Below are positions 26,949-36,919 of a DNA stretch of 64,000 bases, piece after piece. Made by a program: the position numbers and the translations under genes. The stretch lies in contig OY729418.1 of assembly GCA_963422275.1 (NCBI GenBank), positions 744,001 to 808,000 on the forward strand, given 5' to 3'. Source of the DNA: G963422275 sp963422275 (lineage in GTDB: Bacteria; Pseudomonadota; Alphaproteobacteria; Rhodobacterales; Rhodobacteraceae). Every line of letters starts with the position of its first letter. Position 1 is the first letter of the stretch. The notes under the pieces were generated by a model. The model made no database searches. It was not told the DNA's origin and saw only the letters and a list, made by a program, of their open reading frames with translations.

Positions 26949-27942
26949 CAAGATGGCAGCAAGTATCGCAGCTATCGACAGGGGCTTCATGGAGGCCGGT
27001 CAAACCGGGATTGTGGCCACGGGCCGGTGCGACCATGCAGATGGTTTACGGTCCAGGCGAAGGTGGTTACCGATGCGTGCGGCACACGAGACATTGCAAC
27101 AGATCCTCTGGCCGCAATCGCTGGATACGACATCGATGCCTCAATTGTGGCAAGCCCCGATCCGAATCACATGCCCCATCTTAGCCTGTATTCAAGCAGG
27201 CAAGACGGTGCTTTACGACAAACCCTTGTTCCGGTCTTTGGTGGAATGCGTTTGGGAGCTGGAGCCGGCTGGCGGCGAAGGCGCGCGATTAATCCAGTCG
27301 GGCTTCATGCGCCGTTGCAAACGATCCTGCGCCAAGATGAAGAAGACCTTGGCCGACGGCACATCTGGACGAGGACCTTGATGCAAAATTTCCACCGCAA
27401 TGTGAAAACGTTTGCCGCCGAGTTCATTGCCGGCATGGCGAGCGCCAACTCCGCGCTGCACGAATTCGACGTGGCGCAATTGATCCTCGATATCGATTCA
27501 ACACCATCTCTGTTTTTTGCCAAATGGCACACCCGGCAAGGTGGGATCGGTTCTCATGGCACTTGAGACCGCCGTCAAACAATTAGTGACTATCAAGATC
27601 AGCAACAACGTCAATTACAACTACGATGTGCAAGGTGAGTTCGCTGGAGAACATGGCACGATTTCGCTGGCTGACCCCGTGCATTCGCGGCTCGACATTG
27701 TGCAACGGTTCGAGACCCGTTACGCACCCGATTGGCGGCCTCGCCACGCAAAGGCTGATCGGCGCCGGAATCGAGACCCTCTGCGCCTTGTCGAAACCGG
27801 AGGAGAGGGACGGCGGCGGCCGCAGCGAGCAACGGGAACGAGTGCTGCGCCGCGATTGTTGCCACGGCAGGCGTGAAAGCGCTCAACGAAGACAGCAAGA
27901 CGCGGGTCGAGATGATGGTCAACCGGAGGAGTTCTACGCATG
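26949..27942 (+). pseudogene. MocA-like Gfo/Idh/MocA dehydrogenase, multiply frameshifted
   Basis: A dehydrogenase can be traced across all three frames: DACGTRDIATDPLAAIAGYDID and VASPDPNHM, then LACIQAGKTVLYDKPLFRSL, LIQSGFMRR, MQNFHRNVKTFAAEF, LHEFDVAQLILD, TRQGGIGS, ALETAVKQLVTIKISNNVNY, HGTISLADPVHSRLDI and a VKALNEDSKTRVEMM tail. Order and spacing fit a roughly 330-residue Gfo/Idh/MocA oxidoreductase that oxidises an inositol-type ring using NAD(P)+. The N-terminal GxGxxG Rossmann start is not legible. At least five frame changes make function very unlikely. Confidence 0.85.
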
Positions 27943-28899
27943 AAGCTGGGTTTGGTGTCCGACAGCCTGGGTGGGATGTCGTTCGAGGAAATGCTCGACA
28001 ATGCGGTTCGCATGGGCGTCGGCGGCGTTGAAGTGAATACCGGCGGCTGGTCCACAGCCCCGCATTTCGATCTAGCTACGATGAAGACAAACGCAAATGC
28101 GCGCTTGGCGTTTCGGCGGGCATTCAGCGACAGGGGGCTGGAGATCATCGCCCTGAATGCCAACGGCAATCCATTGCACCCGGCCGATCCAGCGCAGGGC
28201 GAGCTGCTCAAGGACACTATCCGGGTGGCGGGCGAGATTGGTGTCAAGACGGTCTGTGCCATGTCCGGCCTGCCTGCGGGCAACAGCACCGATACAACGC
28301 CCAACTGGGTCGTCTCAAGCTGGCCGCCCGAGACGCAAGTGATTTTGCGCTATCAGTGGGAGGATGTCCTGATTCCCTTCTGGACCAAGATCGTGGAGCT
28401 GTCCCGGGAGAATGGCGTCGAACGCATCGCCCTCGAACTGCACGGCAATCAATGCGTCTACAATGTCCCTTCCTTGAAAAAACTGCGCGAGGCGGTCGGC
28501 CCTGCGGTCGGTGCCAATCTCGACCCCTCGCATCTTTTCTGGATGGGTGCGGACCCCCTCGCAGTAGCCGCAGCACTGGGGGAAGCCATCTTTCACGTGC
28601 ACGCCAAGGATACGATGCTCAACGCTTCTGTTCAGGCAACAACGTCGCTTCTCGAAAATGGCTCGCTTATGAACATCCCGTCGCGCAGCTGGTCTTACAT
28701 CGCACTTGGATTTGGACACGGCGAGGAATGGTGGCGCCGGTTCTGCTACCGGCTCAGGATGGCCGGCTATGATGGCTGGCTTTCGATCGAGCACGAGGAT
28801 GTGCTCCTCAACGGCCTCGAAGGGCTCGAAAAATCCGCAGCCCTTCTGCAAGGCGTGATGCCCATCGCCCCATCTGACTACGAGCCTCAAAACATCTGA
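27940..28899 (+). CDS. MocC-like sugar phosphate isomerase/epimerase
   Basis: 319 residues, a TIM-barrel protein of the IolE/IolH/xylose-isomerase-like superfamily. It starts KLGLVSDSLGGMSFEEML and contains GVGGVEVNTGGWS, a predicted metal site in RIALELHGNQ (Glu, His), VGANLDPSHLFWMG and WLSIEHEDVLLNG. In moc clusters MocC works with MocA in breakdown of the scyllo-inosamine ring. The frame is intact, although the preceding mocA-like gene is destroyed. The Rieske gene follows after 11 nt. Confidence 0.82.
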   Translation: MKLGLVSDSLGGMSFEEMLDNAVRMGVGGVEVNTGGWSTAPHFDLATMKTNANARLAFRRAFSDRGLEIIALNANGNPLHPADPAQGELLKDTIRVAGEIGVKTVCAMSGLPAGNSTDTTPNWVVSSWPPETQVILRYQWEDVLIPFWTKIVELSRENGVERIALELHGNQCVYNVPSLKKLREAVGPAVGANLDPSHLFWMGADPLAVAAALGEAIFHVHAKDTMLNASVQATTSLLENGSLMNIPSRSWSYIALGFGHGEEWWRRFCYRLRMAGYDGWLSIEHEDVLLNGLEGLEKSAALLQGVMPIAPSDYEPQNI

Positions 28900-28910
28900 A
28901 GGGAGCAACC

Positions 28911-29219
28911 ATGCCGTGGATCGACACGTGTTCCACCAACGCCATCGGTGCTGAAGAAGCGCTTCGTTTCGACTACGATGGCCGTACCTTTGCGATCTAC
29001 CGCAATCATGAGGACGCCTACTTCTGCACCGACGGCCTGTGCACGCACGAACAGGTGCACCTGGCCGACGGGCTGGTGGTCGAGAACACGGTCGAATGCC
29101 CGAAGCATTCCTCGATCTTCGATATCACCAATGGCGAAGTCGAAACGCCACCCGCCTGCAAGAACTTGAACACCTATCCTGCCAAGATCGAGAAGGGACG
29201 TGTGCTGATCGAGATCTAA
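28911..29219 (+). CDS. MocE-like Rieske [2Fe-2S] ferredoxin
   Basis: 102 residues. The two cluster-binding pairs are visible as CTHEQVHLADG and VECPKHSSIFD (Cys-X-His and Cys-X2-His), the pattern of Rieske-type ferredoxins of oxygenase systems. It is a small soluble protein that would shuttle electrons from a reductase to the MocD-like hydroxylases. GGGAGCAACC precedes the ATG. No ferredoxin reductase (MocF role) is present in the window. Confidence 0.88.
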   Translation: MPWIDTCSTNAIGAEEALRFDYDGRTFAIYRNHEDAYFCTDGLCTHEQVHLADGLVVENTVECPKHSSIFDITNGEVETPPACKNLNTYPAKIEKGRVLIEI

Positions 29220-29703
29220 CCGCTGGTTTTGAGCGCTCCGCCCGGGTCGCTATGCTTCGGCTCGAAAAACCCGTCAAAAGATGCCGGTCGCGGTTAATGG
29301 AAATGGGCTTCGGCCTTGACCTCTAGGAACTAGTCGGATCGAGACCTCAACACGCTTGACACCATGCAGCTGGAATTCACGAAGTGAACATGAAGATCAA
29401 ACCATGCATCACAAAAGTCCCCACGCATGAAGACACCTGCAACATGAAGAAGCGCGGCGACAAGATATCGATGCTTTAGGTCTCGACCTCAGACGAAGTC
29501 GCCGCTGCCGCCGCAGCGGAAATCCATATGCTCTCGATCGAGGGATGGTTTTCAGCCCCGAGATGCGCGAGGCCATGGGCGATTGCTTCGTGCAGTTGGG
29601 TTTTCCTATGTTGGTAGGGGCAGTTTTGACGGGCAGCCACTGGAAATAGCGGAGGGCTATATGCGCGCGGCGCTCCATTATTCCGCCACGGGTAGCAATT
29701 GCA
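29220..29703. other. intergenic after moc-like operon
   Basis: About 480 nt. A short plus-strand reading at roughly 29480-29650 (EIHMLSIEG, EMREAMGDCFVQLGFPML) looks protein-like across frames but I cannot assign it. Probably a gene scrap. Confidence 0.3.
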
Positions 29704-30434
29704 CCAGGTCGTGTACTCATAAATGAAAAAGGGATTTTCTTTCCGGCTCTGATGTGATTCAAGCTTCCAAACAGTGGGAGATTGAAAATGCGAGGCCGGC
29801 ACGATCTGACGGATGCGGAATGGGCGATCATCTCGCCGTTGCTGCCTGACAAGCCGCGGGGCGTGCCGCGGGTGGACGACCGGCGGGTGATCAGCGGGAT
29901 TTTCTACATCCTGCGCACCGGCATGTCGTGGCGCGACCTTCCGGAACGCTACGGGCCGCATACGACAGTCTATAACCGCTACAACCGCTGGGCCAAGAAA
30001 GGGGTGTGGGTGCGCCTGTTCGAGGCGCTGGCGGCGCGCTCGCCGGGATCTCTTCATCTCATCGACGCCTCGGTGGTGCGCGCCCACCAGCACGCCGCGG
30101 GCGGGAAAAAGGGGGTCCGGATCACGCCATCGGACGCTCGAGAGGCGGGTTGAGCACCAAAATCCACGTCGTCGTCGACGGCCGCACCATCCTTAAACGC
30201 ATCGCCGACCATGGCTCTTGTCCCCACATCCCGACCCAACGGGACCGCCGGGAGCGGCGCTCCGCATCCCATCACCTCTACTGCCAACGCAACCTCGTCG
30301 GACGCTTCTTCAACAAGCTCAAGCACTTCCGAGGCATCGCGACCCGCGATCACAAGCTCGCAAGAAACTTCCTCGCCGCAATCGCCCTCGCCTGCATCCG
30401 CCTCTGGATCAAAATCAATGAGTGCACGACCTAA
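29704..30434 (+). mobile_element. ISB copy with internal deletion (731 bp)
   Basis: Ends AGGTCGTGTACTCAT and ATGAGTGCACGACCTA (one mismatch). The transposase starts normally (HDLTDAEWAIISPLLPDKP). It reaches SLHLIDASVVRAHQHAAGG and KIHVVVDGR, then jumps to ILKRIADHGSCPHIPTQRD. About 120 bp are therefore lost compared with the copy at 32763. The C-terminal part (NLVGRFFNKLKHFRGIATR) is in the second frame. Confidence 0.88.
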
Positions 30435-31280
30435 TGCGCCGCCTCATTCGACATCCAGAAAGCGCTCTGCAACAATCGCCTGCCTGTCGCAGCCCATGTT
30501 GTCCGGCCCCGACCTGCATCACCTTGATCGATTGGCGCACGGCAGGCAAAACCTTGGATGAAGCGGTTGGGCTTTAGACGACATGTGCGGTAACTCGAAG
30601 CCATCGACTTTTTCGCAGCGGAACTTGAAGTCGTTCTGGAGTGTATCGGCGCTTGGATATCGAAGAACACTTCCATAATCATGCTCAGGATGAGCCCGGG
30701 GCCCAAGGCAGATGTCCATGAGGCTTCTTCGTTGTCCGCTCACTTGGGTTACTCCCGCTCCTAGGGAACGAAACGGCAGTTTCAGGGATACCGTGCAGAC
30801 CCGTGCGGGGGATTGAGGCCATGGGGCAAATCCAGCCTAAATTCTTTTCATGCAACGGATAACGGAATCATTCGTGAAAGCGAACCGGTCGGGTTTCACT
30901 CAATTCACATCTAGGTGTGGGGTGTGAGAATCAAAACGCCGACCAGCGTCCGATAGGCTTTTGAACCGTACACATCGTTTCGGGTCAAGAAGCCCTTCGC
31001 TGCAAGGGTTTGGGGCCGTCGCGGCGCTTGAGCGAGACGACCGGTGCACAGTCACCGAGCGCGGTCCGCGTTGTCGTCACGACAACACAGGCAACGAACT
31101 GCGGCGCACGGTGGCATTCCTCACACATGGCACACCTACGGTCGGGATCATTACCTCGGTGCACGAGGGCTACCTCACATGTTTCGCCGGGCAACTGGGC
31201 AGTAAGCACATGTTACCGGAGCGCCGCGATGGATCGTTCGCGTGTTAGCGTTCAAGGCGGTATTTCTGTGTTCACTCGTT
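30435..31280. other. no recognisable gene
   Basis: About 850 nt between two IS remnants. Reading frames are short on both strands and none shows a known domain. Probably decayed sequence. Confidence 0.35.
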
Positions 31281-31728
31281 ATGGCGAGCGCGGGGGGCAA
31301 TGGACGGAGCCGTTCCCTCCAGGTGGCGCACCAGACCCCGGGGATCGGTGCCGGTGCGTAGCTTCATCCCAAAATACTGCTGGTTCCCCTTCCTTGTCCG
31401 GTGCATCTTCAGACCGCGGGCGTTGCTCCCGTTCCTGACCGACGACGGCGCCGAGACGATGCCACCCTCCTTCAGCAAACCCTCCCCCGTTCGGTCAGGC
31501 GATCCCTGATCTCCCGAACGGCAGGCGCTCCAGACGCGCTCAGGGGATCTAGCCGTCCATCCGCTCCGAAAAAAATCTCGCGGCGCTTCCTGCGGTCATG
31601 TTCAAGGCTCGGCGGCTGAAGGCGCTGCATGACGCGATCTCCCCGAAAAAAGGATGCAGCGCAAAATGACATGCCCCCGGATGCACAATGCGACACCTAT
31701 GATCTGGCTGTATTCAGAGGTTCCTTAG
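31281..31728 (-). mobile_element. ISA remnant truncating helicase B
   Basis: The transposase-side end AATACAGCCAGATC with outer CTAAGGAACCTCTG lies at 31728. The minus strand shows pieces of the IS5 transposase (RREIFFGADG, then VPNGSNARGLKMHRTRKGNQ, FGMKLRTGTDPRGLV). The distal end has no clear terminal repeat. Helicase B reads up to base 31729, so this insertion removed its C-terminal half. Confidence 0.75.
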
Positions 31729-32762
31729 TAGCTTGGAGAGTCCACACCATTTCGTGTCGCTCCCGGTGCGTCTGATCTCGGCAACCAGTTGTTGTAGCCT
31801 CCGGAGCGACTCGATTTCTGCCTTGAGTTCGGTAATCGTGATCGCGGCTGTCGCCTCGTTGAGGGTTGCGCACTCCGCGGCCTCGACCTCTTCTTCCGGC
31901 GCATCGCCCAGGTAATCAAGATCATCGGCTTCGAGCAAGAAACTCTGGGAGACGTTAGGTAGGGCAGCTACACGCTGCATCACTTTAACTTCGCACAAAA
32001 GCGGCTCTCCAAGCGGTTGCGCCTGTGCATCAGGGATTGGTAGATGGCTTCCGGCGACGAGGCCAGACGCCGCATCATTTCGGTCACGTCAATGCGATGG
32101 ACGCCGTCGCGGAACCGACCATCGAACCGGTCTCCGCCCAGCAGAGCAAGGAACAGCCGAAAATCCGCTTCCTTACCGTTGTGCGGCGTGGCTGTCATGA
32201 GCAGGAAATGCCGCGTGAGTCCCGAGAGCTGCTGCCCTAGGCGATATCGTTTGGTGTACCGTATCTCACCACCGAAGAACATCGCCGACATCTTGTCCGC
32301 TTCGTTCGCAGATTACCAGATCGTAGTGGCAGTCGCGCGCAAACAGCTTCGCCTGTATGTCCTCGTTTCGCGCCAGCTTGTCATACTTGGCGATTGCAAA
32401 TTCGTTTTTCAGAAACCAGTTGCCCGTCCACGCCGCCTCGAACTTGTCGTTCGTCATGATCTCGAAATTGATACCGAACCGACGATAGAGCTCGTCCTGC
32501 CACTGTTCGACGAGGCTGCCCGGGCACACAATCAGGCAATGTGCCAAGTTCCCCCGGACGATTAACTCCTTGATAAGCAAGCCAACCACAATTGTTTTGC
32601 CCGACCGTGGACCGCCGGCTCAAAGGAACCGAAAGGACTGCCTCGGCAGCAGGGCATCGTACACGGTAAGTAATCTGGTGGGTCAGTGGTTCGACAAGTG
32701 GGGTGTACATTGCAAGCATTGGATCGAACAGGTGGCGAGACGGATACAGTGTGCTTCTGCGA

Positions 32763-33538
32763 CTAGGTCGTGTACTCATTGGTTTTGATCCAGAGGCGGA
32801 TGCAGGCGAGGGCGATTGCGGCGAGGAAGTTTCTTGCAAGCTTGTGATAGCGGGTCGCGATGCCTCGGAAGTGCTTGAGCTTGTTGAAGAAACGTTCCAC
32901 GAGGTTGCGTTGGCGGTAGAGGTCATGGGATGCCGAGCGCTGCTCCCGGCGATCCCGTTGGGTCGGGATGTGGGGGCAAGAGCCATGGTCGGCAATGCGC
33001 TTGAGGATGGCGCGGGCGTCGCAGCCGCGGTCGGCGACGGTGTCCCGGGCCGGCTCAAGGCCGTCAAGGAGGGCAGGCACGGCAGCCTTGTCGGAGGCTT
33101 GGCCCGGGGTGATCACGAAGCGGCGCGGCAGGCCAAGGCCGTCGACGACGACGTGGATTTTGGTGCCCGTCCCGCCTCGCGAGCGTCCGATGGCGTAATC
33201 CGGACCCCCTTTTTTCCGCCCGCGGCGTGCTGGTGGGCGCGCACCACCGAGGAGTCGATGAGATGAAGAGATCCCGGCGAGCCCGTCGCCAGCGCCCCGA
33301 ACAGGCGCTCCCACACCCCTTGCTTGGCCCAGCGGTTGTAGCGGTTGTATACTGTCGTATATGGCCCGCAGCATTCCGGAAGGTCGCGCCACGGCGTGCC
33401 GGTGCGCAGGATGTGAAAGATCCCGCTGATCACCCGCCGGTCGTCGACCCGCGGAACGCCCCGCGGCTTGTCAGGCGGCAACGGCGAGATGATCGCCCAT
33501 TCCGCATCCGTCAGATCGTGCCGTCCCTGCATCCTCAA
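32763..33538 (-). CDS. ISB transposase (two overlapping frames)
   Basis: Frame 1 (33538 to 33113) encodes the N-terminal DUF4096-type domain and start of the catalytic core (HDLTDAEWAIISPLPPDKP, VDDRRVISGIFHILRTGTP, LHLIDSSVVRAHQHAAGGKK). Frame 2 (to 32763) encodes the rest: TKIHVVVDGLGLPRRFVITP, DTVADRGCDARAIL, NLVERFFNKLKHFRGIATRY. The frames overlap, and the switch falls at a GGGAAAAAAGGGGG run. This is a plausible programmed-slippage site, as known for IS5-family (IS427-type) elements. Together they would give about 255 residues with a DDE catalytic triad. Confidence 0.82.
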
Positions 33539-33616
33539 TCTCCCACTGTTTGGAAGATTGAATCACATCAGAGCCGAAAAGAAAATCCCTTTTCCCTTTA
33601 TGAGTACACGACCTAG
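32763..33616 (-). mobile_element. ISB (IS5 family), longest copy
   Basis: 854 bp including CTAG at each end; termini CTAGGTCGTGTACTCAT and ATGAGTACACGACCTAG. It carries the complete two-frame transposase. It sits inside helicase B and is the reference for the deleted ISB copies at 8873, 29704 and 46939. Confidence 0.9.
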
Positions 33617-33848
33617 GCGATAGAGTGCACCATAGCCGTCGAAGCTTCATGGGGCTGCCTTGCGACACGAGCTCCAATCGGTTCTCGTCGTCGCGGAATA
33701 GAAGTTCCTCGGCGACCCCGCCGCATGTTGACCGGCAGAGCAGGGTCAGCGCGTCCACTTCATGCCATTTCACCCCTACTACCGTAGCGGTCTTGGCTAC
33801 GCGAACCCCGCGAATTGTACACTCGGGTTGAATATCTTCCAGCTTCAA

Positions 33849-34279
33849 GGCGACAGCGTCTTATCTGTTCGCTCAATTTACAAACTGCGGGCATGATGCG
33901 GACTGCTCCGCCATTCAAGACGGTTGCAAAATGCCGCATTCGATCATGCATCGCGGCAGGGACAAGCATGCTGGCGGGTGCCAAAGGCTGTACCGAGCTG
34001 CAACCAGGAAAGAGCGGCGTGGATTTGTTCAAGGCGATGATTGCCAGGCGGGTGGACGGGACAATGTGCTTCGCAAGGCGGAGGCCTTGAGCGACTTGGC
34101 GGTTCCGGTGCAGGTTCTTGGCCCGGTGCGCTCGGCCCAAGGCGTGCCGGGACAGGATTGCGACCTGACAATCCGGATTCTTCTGTCGGGGTCGCCGGGG
34201 GGGCATCCGCAATCATTTGTGGCAACTGCCAGACGCCCGGCCAGCTTCGGAAACCGGAATGCAGAGCGAAAAACCGCTT
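33849..34279. other. no recognisable gene
   Basis: About 430 nt upstream of helicase B. A plus-strand protein-like reading (DKHAGGCQRLYRAATRKERR) occurs around 33930-34210 but I cannot assign it. It may be IS debris. Confidence 0.3.
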
Positions 34280-34644
34280 TCGCAAAGGTCTTGCGTCATG
34301 CAACAATCGGACACGAGGGCATTTGAAACGGGATGCGGAGCAATGGCGCAGGAGGGCCCGGGGAGCGTGCGTCGGGAGGGGCTGACAGTCGTGCAGCCGT
34401 TTCAGGCGTTTCCGGACAATGCGGTCGCCAAACGCTGGTTCGATGAACAGCCGCGGCCCGAAGCCCGGTTTTACCCGCACTGTGGGTTGACCGATGCGCC
34501 AGCCGTCGCCACAGTTGGACCAAGGGCTTCCTGCGGCGCTTCCGCGGCATCGCCACCAAATGCTTGGACAGCTATCTGAGGCGGCTCCATCTCGCCACGC
34601 TCGGCAAGCGCCCATCGCCAAGCCTGCAATTCGCGAATTGAGCC
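34280..34644 (+). mobile_element. hybrid IS1595-type remnant
   Basis: The plus strand reads EGLTVVQPFQAFPDNAVAKR and WFDEQPRPEARFYPHCG, the zinc-ribbon N-terminus of one kind of IS1595 transposase. It switches within a few codons to the tail of the ISC-type transposase (KGFLRRFRGIATKCLDSYL in another frame). The right end AATTCGCGAATTGAGCC is the ISC terminus. Two different elements seem to have recombined. Confidence 0.65.
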
Positions 34645-34779
34645 TATCTGTTTGTCGCGAGAGCATAACGAAGCGCAAAGGTTAGAGGAACATATTGCGC
34701 AATTCAGAATCATACTGAGTGCTATCCACGACTGTAGTCATTGCCAATCTCAAGAACGATTCGTCCCTTTAGCTGATGA

Positions 34780-35870
34780 GAATTCGGTGCCGTCGAAACA
34801 GTGCAGTCCAGACGAGATCGAGGGAGAGTCCTATCATTTGTTGGGCCCGTTCGCTCTCGTTTCGACCAACGGCATACCGCTCCATCAACGCATCGAAAGG
34901 TTCGTCCTCATAAAGCAGCATGCCATCGGCAAGCATCCGCGCATAGTCATCGGCAAATACGGCCTGCCCCCGGCGGGATCAAGTTGCAGGTCGCCCGATA
35001 CTGCTGCCTCGCAGTCGATCCGCGTGCCGGTTTCGTCGTTCTCTGAGAAGAACATCGCCTTGTGGCGAGCGAGCGAAAGCACGAGCGAGCGGTCGCCGAT
35101 TGCGTTGGCGGCAACGCTGGCCTCGTCGAGGCGCGCAAGATCGTGCCAGTGGCAGGACAGCCGCTCTCCTCGACGCCGCTCCTGTCGAAAGAAGACGTGG
35201 ACCGCTGTCACTTTCTCCCAAAATGTCCGTTCGGCTAGCTGGACGGCGGGAGTCGCTTGGGGAAAAGCCAGAGGCCCGGGCACCTGCACCGCTGCGTCGC
35301 AGGCAACCAGAATGATCCTGCGTGGTTCGCCCGTGGAGCGCGCCGAACCCGATCATGACCTCCGGGCGCACCAACGCGGTCTCATTGAACAACGGCTCGT
35401 ACCCGACATAGAGGCGGTCGCTGTCGATCGACTGGCAGTAGCGAAGCCGGCACGCGCGATCCCGTCCTCGACGTTTGGGCGCGCCTGATTTCGAACCCAT
35501 TCGGCAAGGCGGGCACGGGTCTCCCGCGTTCGACGCTTCTCCTAGCTGCGCGTTGGTGGAAGTACCTCGTTACCGACGCCGGAAATCAGGTCCGGGGCGA
35601 CGGCGCGGATGTCGTAGGTGATTTCAACATCTTCGGAGAAACGGCGAATCGCGCGTCACACCTTCGACAACGATGTGCCGCCCTTGAACGTCAGGTGTTG
35701 GGCGAAAGGGCTGTCGAACAGAACGCTGAGCGTCGCGGCGACCCAGATGTCCTTCTCCAGAAGATGCGTTTTGTGACTGCTGCTGCGCTGCGCCACCTCC
35801 CAAAGCGTCGCGCCGATCATCGGCGGAAAGGTCCTGAAACCGCGTCTCAGCCATGCGAAAGGCGAACACT
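34780..35870 (-). pseudogene. AbiEii/AbiGii-type nucleotidyltransferase toxin, decayed
   Basis: Traced on the minus strand from MAETRFQDLSADDRRDAL (near 35850) into HKTHLLEKDIWVAATLSVLF, HLTFKGGTSLSKV (the GG-T/S nucleotidyltransferase motif), a stop, then DRLYVGYEPLFNETALVRPE. It continues as AVQLAERTFWEKVTAVHVFF, RLSCHWHDLARLDEA and RHKAMFFSENDETGTRIDCE. Several stops and frame changes split it, so no active toxin can be made. In type IV systems such as AbiE the toxin adds nucleotides to tRNA to abort phage growth. Confidence 0.8.
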
Positions 35871-36335
35871 CACCGGTTGCGCGATCCAATTGGGCATGAT
35901 GGCTCGTCGGGCCGAGAGTTCGTGGCAGTTCTCGTCGCAAAGCGTAGGCAGTACCGCTTCCAAACTGCCCTCGAGTTCTCGGGCTTTGCCATGTCAGGGC
36001 ACGGACGACATCGCTGGCTTTGCGGTGTAGGGCCACGAGTTGCCAGCGCGGCGCGCGACGCAACTCCACTACGGACGATCCGAAGTGAAAACGACGGTTG
36101 GGGTCGGAAGTGAGGCAGACGGCACGAACCGGATTTTGCGTAGTCAGCCCTAGTCGATTGGCCGCCGCGCCGTCGCACAGCACGATGGTTTCACCCCACA
36201 ATGCCGACAGAGCGGTGAGCGCTTGGTCGATCGCCGCACGGTGACCGAGGTGAAGCAAGCAAGGCACCCGGACACAGGGGCGTGGCCTCCAGAAGAACTT
36301 CGGCGTACCCCATGATGCGCTTGGGAAGACTCCAC
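35871..36335 (-). pseudogene. DUF6088/AbiEi-type antitoxin, decayed
   Basis: The minus strand reads HLGHRAAIDQALTALSALWG, then ETIVLCDGAAANRLGLTTQN, NPVRAVCLTSDPNRRFHFGS and LRRAPRWQLVALHRKASDVV. This is the core of the AbiEi-like antitoxin family called DUF6088. The segment between HRAAIDQAL and LSALWG is shortened and the N-terminus is in another frame. It precedes and slightly overlaps the toxin relic, the normal order for the pair. Both members are dead, so loss of the toxin may have come first. Confidence 0.72.
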
Positions 36336-36554
36336 ATCGGTCGGGTCTCCAGTTGATCTGTCAGAAATCTACTGGCACTGTTGTCGTGTTTCAATGTCAG
36401 ACAGTTTGTTTCCGTGTGGTCGGCGCGGGAGTTGGGGTGGCTTGACGGACTTTGCGGTCGGTGTGCCATCGTGTCAGCCGAGTTGATCGAAAACCTCGTT
36501 TCGAATTGAATTTTGTACCTTGACTACCGTCATTTCGTGTATTAGATATGACAC
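36336..36554. promoter_or_regulatory. divergent intergenic region
   Basis: About 220 nt between the antitoxin relic (minus) and the XRE gene (plus). It has an AT-rich patch at 36500-36550 (TTTTGTACCTTGACTACCG, then GTATTAGATATGAC) that contains a possible TTGACT -35 and a TAGATA-like -10 for the XRE gene. Confidence 0.4.
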
Positions 36555-36908
36555 ATGACACACTTCGGCTCCACAGTCCGCATGATCCGCGAACGGCTGC
36601 GCCGCGATGACCGGCGCTATTCGGTACGCCAGGTCGCCGGGCGAGTCGGCATCGAGCCAGCCTATCTCAGCAAGATCGAGCGCGGCGAGGTAGCGCCGCC
36701 CTCGGAGGCAACAACGGTACGCCTCGCGAAGGAGCTAGGCGAGGACCCGGACGTCATGCTCGCGCTCGCGGGCAAGGTGTCCGCCGACCTGCAGGCCATC
36801 ATCCGCAGGCGCCCGCGCCTGTTCGCGGACCTGATCCGGCAGTTGAAGGAAGCGCCCGACGAAGCGGTGCTGCGGGTGGTGCGCGAAGTGCGCGATGGCA
36901 ATTGGTAA
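36555..36908 (+). CDS. XRE-family regulator, first gene of an unknown pair
   Basis: 117 residues with a single N-terminal helix-turn-helix (SVRQVAGRVGIEPAYLSKIE, then RGEVAPPSEATTVRLAKELG) and a short helical tail. It lies 11 nt upstream of a 331-residue protein on the same strand. Such XRE plus effector pairs often behave as antitoxin-toxin modules or regulated accessory units. The frame is intact in a region full of decayed genes, which suggests ongoing selection or recent arrival. Confidence 0.8.
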   Translation: MTHFGSTVRMIRERLRRDDRRYSVRQVAGRVGIEPAYLSKIERGEVAPPSEATTVRLAKELGEDPDVMLALAGKVSADLQAIIRRRPRLFADLIRQLKEAPDEAVLRVVREVRDGNW

Positions 36909-36919
36909 GGAGAACTTCA

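Larger units (their letters stand above)
31729..33848 (-). pseudogene. SNF2-family helicase B (HepA-like), broken by two IS
   Basis: Starts MKLEDIQPECTIRGVRV at 33848, then DALTLLCRSTCGGVAEELLF. A frame change and the ISB insertion (32763-33616) follow. Beyond it come HLFDPMLAMYTPLVEPLTHQ, a degenerate Walker A (GGPRSGKTIVVGLLIKEL), LIVCPGSLVEQWQDELYRRF and KLARNEDIQAKLF. A one-base loss corrupts the DEAH box (VICERSG for VICDEAH). FFGGEIRYTKRYRLGQQLSG, LLMTATPHNGKE and DVTEMMRRL then join directly to ASSPEAIYQSLMHRRNRLES, so the middle is deleted. It ends at 31729 where ISA begins. It is a different paralogue from helicase A. Confidence 0.85.

Noticed and set aside
30435..31280. Possible small genes in the gap
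   Set aside because: Frames are short on both strands, with no ribosome-binding site or domain support.
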